Shown one piece after another: positions 50,615-62,221 of a stretch of DNA of 64,000 nucleotides. The stretch comes from Paenibacillus athensensis (GTDB lineage Bacteria > Bacillota > Bacilli > Paenibacillales > NBRC-103111). Position numbers and translations under genes: made by a program. Location: positions 310,001 to 374,000 of the forward strand of contig NZ_MYFO02000003.1 in NCBI RefSeq assembly GCF_004514475.2, given 5' to 3'. Every line of letters starts with the position of its first letter. The stretch's first letter is position 1. The notes under the pieces were generated by a model, which was not told the origin of the DNA, did no database searches, and worked only from the letters and a program-made list of their open reading frames with translations.

Positions 50615-51688
50615 TCACGCGCCGTCCGCCTCATTGAAATACGTATCGTTATGGACAATGCTGGGATGCAGGGGATGGTGAAGCTTGGCAATTTCATGGT
50701 GAATGAGTGCCTTGGCGCGCTCGCCCAAGCGGTCGTAGCAATAGGTGAGCTGCAGGTGCGGCAGCCAGGTCCACGCGGATTGATCGCTTAATCCCATAAC
50801 GTCTTGACGTTTTTCCAGCAGCGCCGCTTGTCTGTACCAGTAGATCGCATTCGCGTAGTGGCCGCGGTCGGCCCAAATCGCTCCAATTTTGCAGCAAAAC
50901 TCCGCTCTCGGCGCATCATACGCCAACGTTCGCAGCAGCGCCGTCATTTGCCGTTGTGGCTGTTCCAGCACGGCATAGCAATCGGCCAGCTTGTAGCAGG
51001 CCGCGATGTTATCCTCGATCCAACCGAGCCCCTCCTCCAGAAACAGCTCATAAGTTTCGGCAGCTTCGGCATGTTGACTGTGGTCCAGCAGCTCATTGGC
51101 AAAATAATACCGATCCCGCGGAGAAAAAGGTTCTCCGGCCGCCAGGCGAGCCTGATAAATCCGCAAATTCCGGTCCGTATACAGCCGTTCCTTGCGGTGA
51201 GTCACGGCAATTTCGCTGTGCAGCACACGGCCGGCCACAGCCAAATATTCATGCACAGGCCCGTGCCACTGAAAACCGCAGCTTCGCCGGACGAGCCGAT
51301 TGCGCTTCAAGCTGTGTACGGGATTGCCCGCACTGTCCAGCGTAAGATGATAATCCATCGTCACGCTTTCATAAGGCAGATCCTCTTGGCTGCGCAGCTC
51401 CCGAAAAAGCCGCCGGTCCTTTTCCTCCAGCACATCGTCGGCATCCAGCCATAAAATAAACGTCATGGTCGCCTGCTCGAAGGCAAAATTCCGCGCTGCG
51501 GAAAAATCGTCCACCCAGGCAAAATCCACGACACGCGCGCCGAACGATGCGGCTATGTTCCTGGTGGCGTCGGTCGACCCGGTGTCGACAACGATGATTT
51601 CATCGACAAGATCGGCCACGGATGCGAGGCAGCGGGGCAAGCTTAGCTCCTCGTTTTTAACAATCATGCACAGGCTGATTGTGATCAT
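50615..51688 (-). CDS. GT2 glycosyltransferase with TPR-like C-terminus
   Basis: 357 residues. GT-A domain: ISLCMIVKNEELSLPRCLAS, IIVVDTGSTDATRNIAAS, FAWVDDFSAARNFAFEQA, and LWLDADDVL as the DxD motif. Residues 215-345 are helical TPR-like repeats (SQHAEAAETYELFLEEGLGW ... GERAKALIHHEIAKLHHP). SunS-like GT2 enzymes of this build glycosylate proteins or peptides. Placed among collagen-like genes, a role in exosporium glycosylation is likely. AAGGAGGG before ATG 51688. Confidence 0.88.
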   Translation of the reverse strand: MITISLCMIVKNEELSLPRCLASVADLVDEIIVVDTGSTDATRNIAASFGARVVDFAWVDDFSAARNFAFEQATMTFILWLDADDVLEEKDRRLFRELRSQEDLPYESVTMDYHLTLDSAGNPVHSLKRNRLVRRSCGFQWHGPVHEYLAVAGRVLHSEIAVTHRKERLYTDRNLRIYQARLAAGEPFSPRDRYYFANELLDHSQHAEAAETYELFLEEGLGWIEDNIAACYKLADCYAVLEQPQRQMTALLRTLAYDAPRAEFCCKIGAIWADRGHYANAIYWYRQAALLEKRQDVMGLSDQSAWTWLPHLQLTYCYDRLGERAKALIHHEIAKLHHPLHPSIVHNDTYFNEADGA

Positions 51689-51811
51689 GGCTACGCCCTC
51701 CTTTTTCAGCTAATTCATGTGTATTAAACTTGTACACTCATTATGAGTACCCGGCATCATAACTTTCGCAGCAGGCGAATAATCTGTAACAAACAGGCGG
51801 GAGAAGGGAAG

Positions 51812-54409
<2,598 letters not shown>

Positions 54410-54477
54410 TCAGCATAAGCGGCAGGGAGCGCTAAGGTGCATGGCCGATTTTGTTGAATAGGGGGCGTATAACCATA

Positions 54478-56346
54478 ATGAAAGCAAACATTTTGATTGG
54501 CAGCCCGGTTTGCCAAAAACCGCACATTTTGCGATTGTTTCTGCAATCCCTGGAATCACTTTCCGATGAACAGGCCGAATTGCATTTTGTGTTTATCGAC
54601 GATAACAAGGAGGAGGCTTCGTCAAACCTGCTGCGCGATTTTGCCGCTGCCCGCGAACCGAGAGCCGAGATCTGGTCGGCCGAAGCGGAGGAAGCCGCGT
54701 ACGTTTGCGATGAAACGACGCATCGCTGGAGCGACGAATTGGTGTGGCGGGTGGCAGGACTCAAAAATCGCCTGATTGAACGGGCGCGGCAGGGCGGCTA
54801 CGACGGATTGTTTCTGATCGATTCCGATGTGCTGCTCCACCCCGACACGTTGTCAGCACTGCTGGCCTCCGGGCGGGACATCGTAGCGGAAATCTTCTGG
54901 ACGAGCTGGCAGCCTGGCACGATTCCGCTGCCACAGGTATGGCTGAGCGACGAGTATACGCTATATGACCGGCAGCCCGGTGAAACGCTGACGCGGGAGC
55001 AGCAGATTTTACGGCAATATACGTTCCTTGGTCAACTACGGGTTCCGGGCGTGTACGAGGTCGGGGGACTCGGCGCTTGCACATTGATTCGGCGGTCCGC
55101 TCTGGAAGCGGGCGTGCATTTTGGACGGATTGCCAATGTTTCTTTTTGGGGAGAGGATCGTCATTTCTGCATTCGTGCCTTGGCGCTGGGGCTTGCTTTG
55201 CATGTGGACACCCACCATCCGGCTTTTCATGTTTACCGGGAAGCCGATGTGCCGGAAGGGGAGCTCTGGCTGAGGGAAGTGAACCCGCAGGGGAAGCTCC
55301 CGTCGCAAGCGGAAATTGCCGAAAGCGGTTTGCCCAAAGTTCGGCCCCATGAGCTGTTGACTGCACCGCTTTCTGACCAACCGCCAGAGCCGTCACCGAC
55401 CGAATCGCCAAGCGTGCCATCCGGCTCACTATCCGCCCGACCGTCCGACCCGTCACCGACTGCATCGCCAAGCCTGCCAGCCAGCTCGTTGACCGACCTG
55501 TCAGCGCACCGGCCAACCGCCCAGCCACACGCAGCTGACAGCCCTTCGCATGCTGCTGCTCCGCGGGCCGACTTCAGCAGCTTGCTTGCAGAAGCTCAAG
55601 CCGGTCGCCCGCTGCTGTCTGCAGCGGCGCTCTTTGCGGCCCATACGGAACCCCGGCCCAAGCTGACATTGTCGATGGTTGTATGTAACGAGGCGGACAA
55701 ATATTTGGGCAAGGTGCTGTCCCGGCATCGTGAGTATATCGACGAGGCGGTCATCATCGACGACGGCAGCATAGACGATAGCGCGGAGCTGTGCCGGGAG
55801 CTGCTCAGCGGGGTCAAGCTCCATCTAATCAGCAACGAGCGTCCCAGCTTCGATAACGAGGTGCTGCTGCGCCGCCAGCAGTGGCAGGCAACGGTAGCCA
55901 GCTCGCCGGAATGGATTCTGAACATGGACGCCGACGAAATCATGGAGCCTGCGTTTGCTGCCGGCGTAGGCGAGCTGCTGCGGCAAGCCGAAGGAGACGT
56001 CGGGTGCTTCCGCCTTTACGATATGTGGTCGGAGACGCACTACCGTGAAGACGAATATTGGCGCGCCCACCTGTTTTACCGCCCGATGCTGCTGCGCTAC
56101 CGAAGCGGGTTTACGTATAGCTGGCGGGAGCAGCCGCTGCATTGCGGTCGTTTTCCCGGCAATATTTTCGAGCAGCCGTCATTTACAAGCGCCTATCGCG
56201 TTCAGCATTGGGGATGGGCCACTCCGCACATCCGCACTGGCAAGCATCGCCGGTATATGGAGCTGGACCCGCATGGGCAATACGGCTGGCGGGAGCAATA
56301 CGAGTCGATTCTGGATGCTCACCCGCGGCTGGTCGCCTGGAGCTGA
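54478..56346 (+). CDS. Two-domain glycosyltransferase with Ser/Pro-rich linker
   Basis: 622 residues. Residues 1-285 are one GT-A domain (ANILIGSPVCQKPHILRLFL; GLFLIDSDVLLHPDTLSALL with DSD; VGGLGACTLIRRSALEAGVH; WGEDRHFCIRA). Residues about 296-370 are a Ser/Pro/Thr-rich linker with repeats (RPSDPSPTASPSLPASS). Residues 385-610 are a second GT2 domain (LTLSMVVCNEADKYLGKVLS; IIDDGSIDDSAELC; ILNMDADEIMEP). It could add two sugars in sequence to the Thr-rich collagen proteins. ATG 54478 has GGGGG 12 bases upstream; TTG 54451 is a weaker alternative. Confidence 0.87.
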   Translation: MKANILIGSPVCQKPHILRLFLQSLESLSDEQAELHFVFIDDNKEEASSNLLRDFAAAREPRAEIWSAEAEEAAYVCDETTHRWSDELVWRVAGLKNRLIERARQGGYDGLFLIDSDVLLHPDTLSALLASGRDIVAEIFWTSWQPGTIPLPQVWLSDEYTLYDRQPGETLTREQQILRQYTFLGQLRVPGVYEVGGLGACTLIRRSALEAGVHFGRIANVSFWGEDRHFCIRALALGLALHVDTHHPAFHVYREADVPEGELWLREVNPQGKLPSQAEIAESGLPKVRPHELLTAPLSDQPPEPSPTESPSVPSGSLSARPSDPSPTASPSLPASSLTDLSAHRPTAQPHAADSPSHAAAPRADFSSLLAEAQAGRPLLSAAALFAAHTEPRPKLTLSMVVCNEADKYLGKVLSRHREYIDEAVIIDDGSIDDSAELCRELLSGVKLHLISNERPSFDNEVLLRRQQWQATVASSPEWILNMDADEIMEPAFAAGVGELLRQAEGDVGCFRLYDMWSETHYREDEYWRAHLFYRPMLLRYRSGFTYSWREQPLHCGRFPGNIFEQPSFTSAYRVQHWGWATPHIRTGKHRRYMELDPHGQYGWREQYESILDAHPRLVAWS

Positions 56347-56480
56347 CCGGCCGGGCAAGTTGCGCAGCGGTATCCTGCTGCGGCGTACCCGTGCGGTCGG
56401 CGCAAGCTCGACCGCCCCTTCCGCACTGTGCGCGGCTCCCTCGAACGCGGCATCGTCGGCCGATTCAATTCGATTACATC

Positions 56481-56521
56481 AAAAAACCTCAGTTCCCTGT
56501 TAAAAGGAAGCTGAGGTTTTT
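56481..56521. terminator. Bidirectional terminator
   Basis: AAAAAACCTCAG...TTCC and GGAA...GCTGAGGTTTTT pair around CTGTTAAAA, between the two-domain glycosyltransferase and the convergent methyltransferase gene. Confidence 0.88.
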
Positions 56522-56549
56522 GCGAGCGCTGACGGGTGAATGGTTATCG

Positions 56550-57233
56550 TCATCCAGACATCGGACCAAGCTCCGATCCGAGCTGCGGCTTGCTCAAGGC
56601 TGCGCGGAAGCAGGAAAGCCCGCCCCACAGCTCGGTATGTACAGCGTTCTCAGGCCGTTCATAATCGACGGGACCGCTGAAGCGCAGCCCGCTTTGTCGA
56701 ACCGCAGCGTCAAAGGCCTCCAGATTTACAGTTGGGTAATCCAGCGTCAGCAGCAGCAGCCCTCCTGGCTTTAGCGTGCGGTGAAATTCCTCCAATGCGC
56801 GGCCGGCGTCGGCCGGATGCAGATGCTCCAGCACGGAAATACAAAAAATTTTATCAAACATCTCATCCTTATAAGGCAGCCGGGTAATATCCGCTTGAGC
56901 GCAAATCGTTTCGATAAAACGTTCCGCTGCTACCGTGCGTGCGGCCTCGTAGCCGATATCTCTGGCGACTTCCTCCAGCATCGCCTCCGGGGAAAGCACG
57001 CGGGAATCCCAGTCGCAAGCATGCGCTTGCCGGCAAACGCGGCCGAGCATCCATTTGAACGGATGCGGCACGCCGCACGCCGCGTCCAGCGCTACGTCCT
57101 CCGGTTGTACGAGCGAGCAGCACCAGCCGTATTCGTAGGGACGACTCCACCAGGACGCGGGGAGCGGATAGATCAATTTTTCCAGCCGTTCGTCCGTTTC
57201 GACAAAAAAACGCGATTCCAGCAACTCGGTCAT
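56550..57233 (-). CDS. Class I SAM-dependent methyltransferase
   Basis: 227 residues. Motif I is atypical (VALDAACGVPHPFKWML); later motifs are regular: ADITRLPYKDEMFDKIFCIS, VLEHLHPADAGRALEEFHRT and LKPGGLLLLTLDYP. The substrate is unknown; from context, O-methylation of a spore-surface sugar, as in other exosporium glycans, is plausible. AAAGGGG before ATG 57233, and 16 bp after the next methyltransferase gene, so the two form an operon. Confidence 0.82.
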   Translation of the reverse strand: MTELLESRFFVETDERLEKLIYPLPASWWSRPYEYGWCCSLVQPEDVALDAACGVPHPFKWMLGRVCRQAHACDWDSRVLSPEAMLEEVARDIGYEAARTVAAERFIETICAQADITRLPYKDEMFDKIFCISVLEHLHPADAGRALEEFHRTLKPGGLLLLTLDYPTVNLEAFDAAVRQSGLRFSGPVDYERPENAVHTELWGGLSCFRAALSKPQLGSELGPMSG

Positions 57234-57249
57234 AAGCGACCCCTTTCGT

Positions 57250-58083
57250 TCAAAATTCGCTGCGGCGGGCCACGCACACCAGCTCGTGTCCGCGAAATTG
57301 CGCCTGCAGCCGGGACAGCAGCGCCATCATTTGCTCAAACGGCGGCTGTCCGTAGTTCGGGTGGGCTTTAACGAGCGTTTCCAGATCTTGCGGAAGCTGG
57401 CGGGAGAAGAGGGCGGCCGGGCTCAAGCCGCTTAGTCCCAGCAATAGCTTCAAGCTGCGCCGGGAATAATGGAACACATGATCGGGCTCAACATACAGCG
57501 GCGAGTGGAAGCCATAGGTTTCGTTCGTAAACGAGTTTTTATTGGGTACGCTCAACAGCAACAAGCCGTCGGGCTTTAAACAGGCAGCCAGCTCGGTCAA
57601 AAAAGCCTGCGGCTGCGGCACATGCTCCAGCACATGCCAGCAGGCAATCGCATCGTAACGCTCCTGCTTGTCCAGTCCCCCGGGCCAAGCGCCGTGCAGC
57701 AGCTCCAGTCCGTATTTCGCCTTGGCGTAGGCACACGACAGCCCCGAAGGCTCCAGCCCGGCAACCGTCCAGCCCGCGCTGCGAGCCGTATAGAGAAACT
57801 CGCCCGTGCCGGCCCCAATCTCCAGCAGGGAGCCCTTCTCCGGCCTCCACATTTCCAGCAGCAGCGCATTGAACAAGGCATGCTGCGTAAATGTAGCGAC
57901 TGCATATTCATCGCGCATTCGCAGCCACTTGGCGTCATACACTTCTTCGACCAGCGCGGCTGTGTCGAGGTCGTCCCTTCCGGTTTGATAAATCAGATCG
58001 CAGCGCTCGCAAAGCTCCAGCGAAAATCGCCCGTAATCATGAAACAATGTGACACGCTCGTTTTCACATAAAGGACAACACAT
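57250..58083 (-). CDS. SAM-dependent methyltransferase with N-terminal Zn-ribbon-like segment
   Basis: 277 residues. The N-terminus MCCPLCENERVTLF...LELCERCDLIYQT carries two CxxC pairs, as in sugar methyltransferases of the Methyltransf_23 type that start with a zinc-binding head. Motif I is GSLLEIGAGTGEFLYTARSA, followed by YDAIACWHVLEHVPQPQAFL and LKPDGLLLLSVPNKNSF. GGGAGGGAG before ATG 58083. Likely acts on a nucleotide- or lipid-linked sugar for the exosporium glycan. Confidence 0.87.
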   Translation of the reverse strand: MCCPLCENERVTLFHDYGRFSLELCERCDLIYQTGRDDLDTAALVEEVYDAKWLRMRDEYAVATFTQHALFNALLLEMWRPEKGSLLEIGAGTGEFLYTARSAGWTVAGLEPSGLSCAYAKAKYGLELLHGAWPGGLDKQERYDAIACWHVLEHVPQPQAFLTELAACLKPDGLLLLSVPNKNSFTNETYGFHSPLYVEPDHVFHYSRRSLKLLLGLSGLSPAALFSRQLPQDLETLVKAHPNYGQPPFEQMMALLSRLQAQFRGHELVCVARRSEF

Positions 58084-58199
58084 ACCCGGCTCCCTCCCTT
58101 GTCTACTGCGATACTAGCATCTATATGCAGATTGATGTTTTTTATAACTATGGAACAATATTCCAGCTATTGGACAAAGGGGAGAGTGCTCTGTTCTTC

Positions 58200-58229
58200 T
58201 TTACAGATTAGGATGATATATATTACAAT
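58200..58229 (+). promoter_or_regulatory. Promoter of the YcxB-like gene
   Basis: TTTACA (58200-58205), 18-base spacer, TACAAT (58224-58229), 43 bases before the ATG. Confidence 0.65.
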
Positions 58230-58272
58230 GGAATGTAGAATTTAATTCAGCGCGCTTCAAAAGGAGATTAGG

Positions 58273-58746
58273 ATGCAAAAAAACATACAATGCCAATTCG
58301 AGCTTACTGCGCAGCAAATCATAAAATTTCAATTTTTACATCTGTATACGAACCCCGCCGTTTTCATTTTGACCGTTTTCGGAATGGTTCACATCGCTTT
58401 GATTTGCTTTACCCTGGCAGCGAACGGATGGACGGCTATTTCCGACACCAGCATGTTTTCATGGGTATTTGGCTTGCTTGTCCTGCTCATTCCGTTAATG
58501 GCGTATCGGGGAGGGCGAAAGACGGCAGCTAACCGTCTTGTTCAGGAGACGCGCAGCTATACGTTTACTGCCGAGGGGATCGAATATGAATCTGCCTCGC
58601 AAAGCGTCCGATTGATGTGGAGCGATTTTAAATATTTGCAAAAATCCCGCAAGATGTTGTTTTTTTATGTCAATCCGAGCTGCGCGCAGCTCGTTCCAGT
58701 TAGCAGTTTTGCTTCTGCGGCCGAGCTGGAACAAGCCGTCGCCTAG
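58273..58746 (+). CDS. YcxB-like membrane protein
   Basis: 157 residues with two membrane helices (PAVFILTVFGMVHIALICFT and MFSWVFGLLVLLIPLMAY) and a C-terminal soluble domain containing YTFTAEGIEYESASQSVRLM and WSDFKYLQKSRKMLFFYV, the layout of the YcxB-like domain (a PH-like fold). Function unknown. AAAAGGAG before the ATG. The stop TAG is followed, in the same frame and after 12 bases, by the ATG of a tiny membrane protein. Confidence 0.82.
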   Translation: MQKNIQCQFELTAQQIIKFQFLHLYTNPAVFILTVFGMVHIALICFTLAANGWTAISDTSMFSWVFGLLVLLIPLMAYRGGRKTAANRLVQETRSYTFTAEGIEYESASQSVRLMWSDFKYLQKSRKMLFFYVNPSCAQLVPVSSFASAAELEQAVA

Positions 58747-58758
58747 GCTCGGGCGGGT

Positions 58759-58875
58759 ATGCCCCGAGGCGGCAAACGGCGCGGCAGATGGCTTTTCTAC
58801 ATGGTTATATATTTGCTGATCTTTCTGGTTACGGCCGGCGTCGTTCATTTCATTTCCACGCAGCCGGGTGGCTGA
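58759..58875 (+). CDS. Small membrane protein (38 aa)
   Basis: ATG 58759 to TGA 58873-58875. A basic start (PRGGKRRGR) and one helix (WLFYMVIYLLIFLVTAGVVHF) make a plausible small membrane protein. GGGCGGG is very close to the ATG, so initiation may depend on coupling with the YcxB-like gene, whose stop lies 12 bases upstream in the same frame; stop-codon read-through is the alternative. Confidence 0.5.
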   Translation: MPRGGKRRGRWLFYMVIYLLIFLVTAGVVHFISTQPGG

Positions 58876-58910
58876 TTTTGCCTGACCGGCACCGTAAGCC
58901 GCTTTTTCCG

Positions 58911-59780
58911 CTATTGATCGAACATATACAAATAGACGTCTTCCAGATTAGGCTTCACAGATTGTACGTGAGCAACCTCAGGTCGGTGATCGCCTACGAT
59001 ACGAACGCAAATCCCGTCTTTTTCCCCGCTGATGTTGCTGACCTTATAACGGGCCTGCACCTCTTGCAGCTCATGTTCAGTAATGCGCGCTTCAAATACC
59101 TTGTCTTTCATTCCCTCCAGAATAGCGAAGGGATCGTCCTGCAGAAGCAGTGTTCCTTGTTGGATCAGGATGACCTGTTTGGCGATAAATTCGATATCCG
59201 AGACTACGTGGGTCGCTACAATGACAATTTTATTCAAAGCAATAGCGGAGATGAAGTTTCTGATGCGGATGCGTTCTTTAGGGTCCAGTCCGGCTGTAGG
59301 CTCGTCCAGGATGAGAATTTTAGGATCGTTGAGCAGCGCCTGCGCAATCAGGATTCGCTGTTTCATGCCGCCCGAATAAGAACCTAGCTTTTTATTCATA
59401 TCCTGCTGGAGATTTACAACCTGCAACAGATGTTCAATTCTCGCAGCGGCTTCCTTTTTCTTCAAGCCTTTTAACGCAGCCATATACCACAAAAAACGGC
59501 TGCCCGTAAAATCTTCGTAGAGGCCCTGCTGCTGCGGCATGTAGCCGACGATATCCCGGTAGCTTTTTCCGAGCTTGGCAATCGGCACTCCTTCAAATTT
59601 GACCTCGCCCGTATCCGGCTTCAGATTGTCCGTAATAATATTCATTAACGTAGATTTGCCGGCCCCGTTAGGTCCAAGCAGCCCGTATACCCCGGGAGTC
59701 AATGTGGTCGTAAAACGATTTAATGCAACCTTGCTTCCTTTGTTATAGCTTTTGCTGATCTCATTTATGGTAAGAATCAT
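58911..59780 (-). CDS. ABC transporter ATP-binding protein
   Basis: 289 residues. Walker A GLLGPNGAGKSTLMNIIT, Q-loop VGYMPQQQGLYEDFTGS, signature YSGGMKQRILIAQAL, Walker B ILILDEPTAGLDPKERI, H-loop VATHVVSD. This is the ABC-2/bacitracin-type exporter class. AGGAGG before ATG 59780, which overlaps the permease stop by 4 bp. Works with the 807-residue permease; the substrate may be the small secreted protein encoded first in the operon. Confidence 0.94.
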   Translation of the reverse strand: MILTINEISKSYNKGSKVALNRFTTTLTPGVYGLLGPNGAGKSTLMNIITDNLKPDTGEVKFEGVPIAKLGKSYRDIVGYMPQQQGLYEDFTGSRFLWYMAALKGLKKKEAAARIEHLLQVVNLQQDMNKKLGSYSGGMKQRILIAQALLNDPKILILDEPTAGLDPKERIRIRNFISAIALNKIVIVATHVVSDIEFIAKQVILIQQGTLLLQDDPFAILEGMKDKVFEARITEHELQEVQARYKVSNISGEKDGICVRIVGDHRPEVAHVQSVKPNLEDVYLYMFDQ

Positions 59781-62200
59781 CGCGCGCTTCCTCCTGATAT
59801 CCGAAGACGATCATTATAGGTATGCCAGGAAATAAAACCTGCACAAACACTGATCACAGCCAGTACGGTAAAGTAGAGAGCCACGCTTCGTATCAGACCG
59901 TTTTGAGCGAATTCGGTACTTAACAGAAACAGATTATTAAACGAAAATTTGCGGACAAACGCCATACCCGTGAACTGAATCAGCAACGGGCTTACCAGGA
60001 AGGCCGATGTCAGCAGAATCGCTACCGCTTGTTTTTTCACGAGCAGCGTCAAGCATACGGCGCATTGCGTCATCAGCAAAATTCCGAGCAGCTGGAGAAC
60101 ATGCGTGAGCAGAACAAATTCCCATATACGGATGTGCAGGTCGACATGCCGAAATAATTCGACGCTTTGTATGGGGGCATTCCAGTCGAGGGCCGGATAG
60201 CCGCGCAGCAAATTAATAACAGGCGGAGCGTAGAGGATCAACATGAATACACCGGCAATCAGATAACCAACTGCATGCTTATAGGCAAATAACGTCCAAC
60301 GTCCCCTGCGGGAGCAGCGCAACAAGGCGATCATTGAATTCCGATAATCCATTGGAAAAAGCGTGCATACACAAAGCAGCAGCAGGACTGTAAAGCTTAG
60401 ACCGTTGAGCAAGTCCCGTTTAGGGTTGTTGAAGATATAATTCGAGGAAAGCTCATTGACAAAACTACCCGTGATCTCTTGCTCGCGCTGCAGTTCTATC
60501 AGATAACGGCTTTGTTTATAAAGTCTTTCAAACGCTTTTCTCTGGAGCTCGAAGAGCTTGAGCTGACTGATGGTATCGTTATATTCCAAAAGCGTAAGCT
60601 TGCCGGATTGATAACCTGCCTGTGCAGACGCATATTCGTCGGGCAGCGAATCGAATTTGCGCTTCTCCGCTTCGATGAAGCTCAAATTTGCGCCATTCAT
60701 TTCTCCCGAAACGATACTTGTGTAACGGTTATACATAGCATCGTCTTCATTGAAACGAATTTCCTGAATATCGATGCTTGAATAACCAAGCGCGATGGCG
60801 ATCAGTACGACGAGATACCCTTTGCCTGTAACCAGCATTTTGAACAGCTCATGATTAAAAATATGAATGGATCGGCTGGGCCGCAGCAGCTTGCTTTTCA
60901 GCCAATTCCACCCACCTGCAAAAACCGCCCGCGAATGCTCGATATAACGCTTGACGTACAGCAAGACGGCAAGCACGGGCAAGCCAATCAGCAAAACGGC
61001 TGCGGTGATTGCCGAAATCCACAAGTGTTGATAAGGAAATCCGAACACATTGATATTTTTATAATCACCCAACAGTTCGAAGGTATGGTAAAAAGCGAAC
61101 AGGTTTATATACTTGACGATATTGGCGTAAGAAAAAGGATGGATGAACGCGTACGCGATATAGCTGCCGCCGATTAGCGCGGTAACGTAAACGTAAATTT
61201 TACTGGCATGGTCGAGCAGCACAAAAAATACGGCAAAGATGAAGCTTAACAATAAACAGGCGAGCGCTTTGCCGGCCACAAAGGCATACAGATATTGTTT
61301 GACCGTAAGCAATAAGCTGGCATGGCGAAATGCACCCATCGATTGTACATATCTTGAAACGTCGCCAAAGCCGTATAAACGATCGGCCAGCCATAAAATG
61401 GAGCCGTAAAAAACAACGGCCAGCATCGCCGTTACGAACGTCAACGCGCACAGCTTGGCGGCAATCAGCGCGCCTCTGCCTTGCTTATTCGTGCGAAGCA
61501 ATCGAATAAGGCCCGTTTCTTTTTCATGCAAAAACAAATAGACGCATAACAAAAAAATAAGAATAGCCAGCATCAAATCCGTAATCACAAAACGGGTGCC
61601 TGACAGGATTCCATTGTCCAAGCCTGCATGCAGCGGAATTTCCTGCAAATGTACAAAATCACGGGGTGTTTTCATAATATTGCGATAAGAAAACGAATGC
61701 TCGTTTTGAAATATAGAGACGGAGAGCAGCTTATCGGCTTTCTGCTGCATGCCTAGCAAATAGGGGCGATAGTCTGCAATAGCCTGGTATTGGGAGAACA
61801 CGATCTCGCTAAAATATTGATCCCTCCGCAGCAGCTCCGCATCGTCTGCATACGGGCTTCGATTGAACGCCTCGATCAGCAAAGGATCGTTTTTTTGAAT
61901 ATCGGCAACCTGCGAGCGCAGCATCGGATTCTCAGGATCGCGTGCTGCGTACAGAAGGGCGGAGAATCGGCCCAACTGCTCCTTAAAGGAGCGAATTTTT
62001 TCGAGCGACTGCTCGAACGGCTCCGCTGCGAACGGTTTTTCAAACGAGTAATACTCGTCCCGATGCTGAATGAGATAGGCGTTCGCATCCATTTGTTCTT
62101 TTACGTATAAATAACCGTTTAAGACAAATAGCAATGGGATTAACAGGATGATCATTTTTTTTGTGAAAATTTTCAAAAGCTCATATCCGATCAGTTTCAT
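59777..62200 (-). CDS. Large ABC-2-like permease with duplicated halves
   Basis: 807 residues, about twice a normal ABC-2 subunit. Each half starts with a conserved helix (IGYELLKIFTKKMIILLIPL; IFNHELFKMLVTGKGYLVVL), followed by a polar outside domain of 100-150 residues with coiled-coil character, then five or so helices. It therefore looks like two half-permeases fused into one chain. Moderate GC, lower than the neighbouring island, with AT-rich codons. GGAGGG before ATG 62200. Bacteriocin-associated membrane proteins of similar size are known, but no specific family is assigned. Confidence 0.83.
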   Translation of the reverse strand: MKLIGYELLKIFTKKMIILLIPLLFVLNGYLYVKEQMDANAYLIQHRDEYYSFEKPFAAEPFEQSLEKIRSFKEQLGRFSALLYAARDPENPMLRSQVADIQKNDPLLIEAFNRSPYADDAELLRRDQYFSEIVFSQYQAIADYRPYLLGMQQKADKLLSVSIFQNEHSFSYRNIMKTPRDFVHLQEIPLHAGLDNGILSGTRFVITDLMLAILIFLLCVYLFLHEKETGLIRLLRTNKQGRGALIAAKLCALTFVTAMLAVVFYGSILWLADRLYGFGDVSRYVQSMGAFRHASLLLTVKQYLYAFVAGKALACLLLSFIFAVFFVLLDHASKIYVYVTALIGGSYIAYAFIHPFSYANIVKYINLFAFYHTFELLGDYKNINVFGFPYQHLWISAITAAVLLIGLPVLAVLLYVKRYIEHSRAVFAGGWNWLKSKLLRPSRSIHIFNHELFKMLVTGKGYLVVLIAIALGYSSIDIQEIRFNEDDAMYNRYTSIVSGEMNGANLSFIEAEKRKFDSLPDEYASAQAGYQSGKLTLLEYNDTISQLKLFELQRKAFERLYKQSRYLIELQREQEITGSFVNELSSNYIFNNPKRDLLNGLSFTVLLLLCVCTLFPMDYRNSMIALLRCSRRGRWTLFAYKHAVGYLIAGVFMLILYAPPVINLLRGYPALDWNAPIQSVELFRHVDLHIRIWEFVLLTHVLQLLGILLMTQCAVCLTLLVKKQAVAILLTSAFLVSPLLIQFTGMAFVRKFSFNNLFLLSTEFAQNGLIRSVALYFTVLAVISVCAGFISWHTYNDRLRISGGSAR

Positions 62201-62221
62201 GCAAACCCTCCACGGAAGCGG

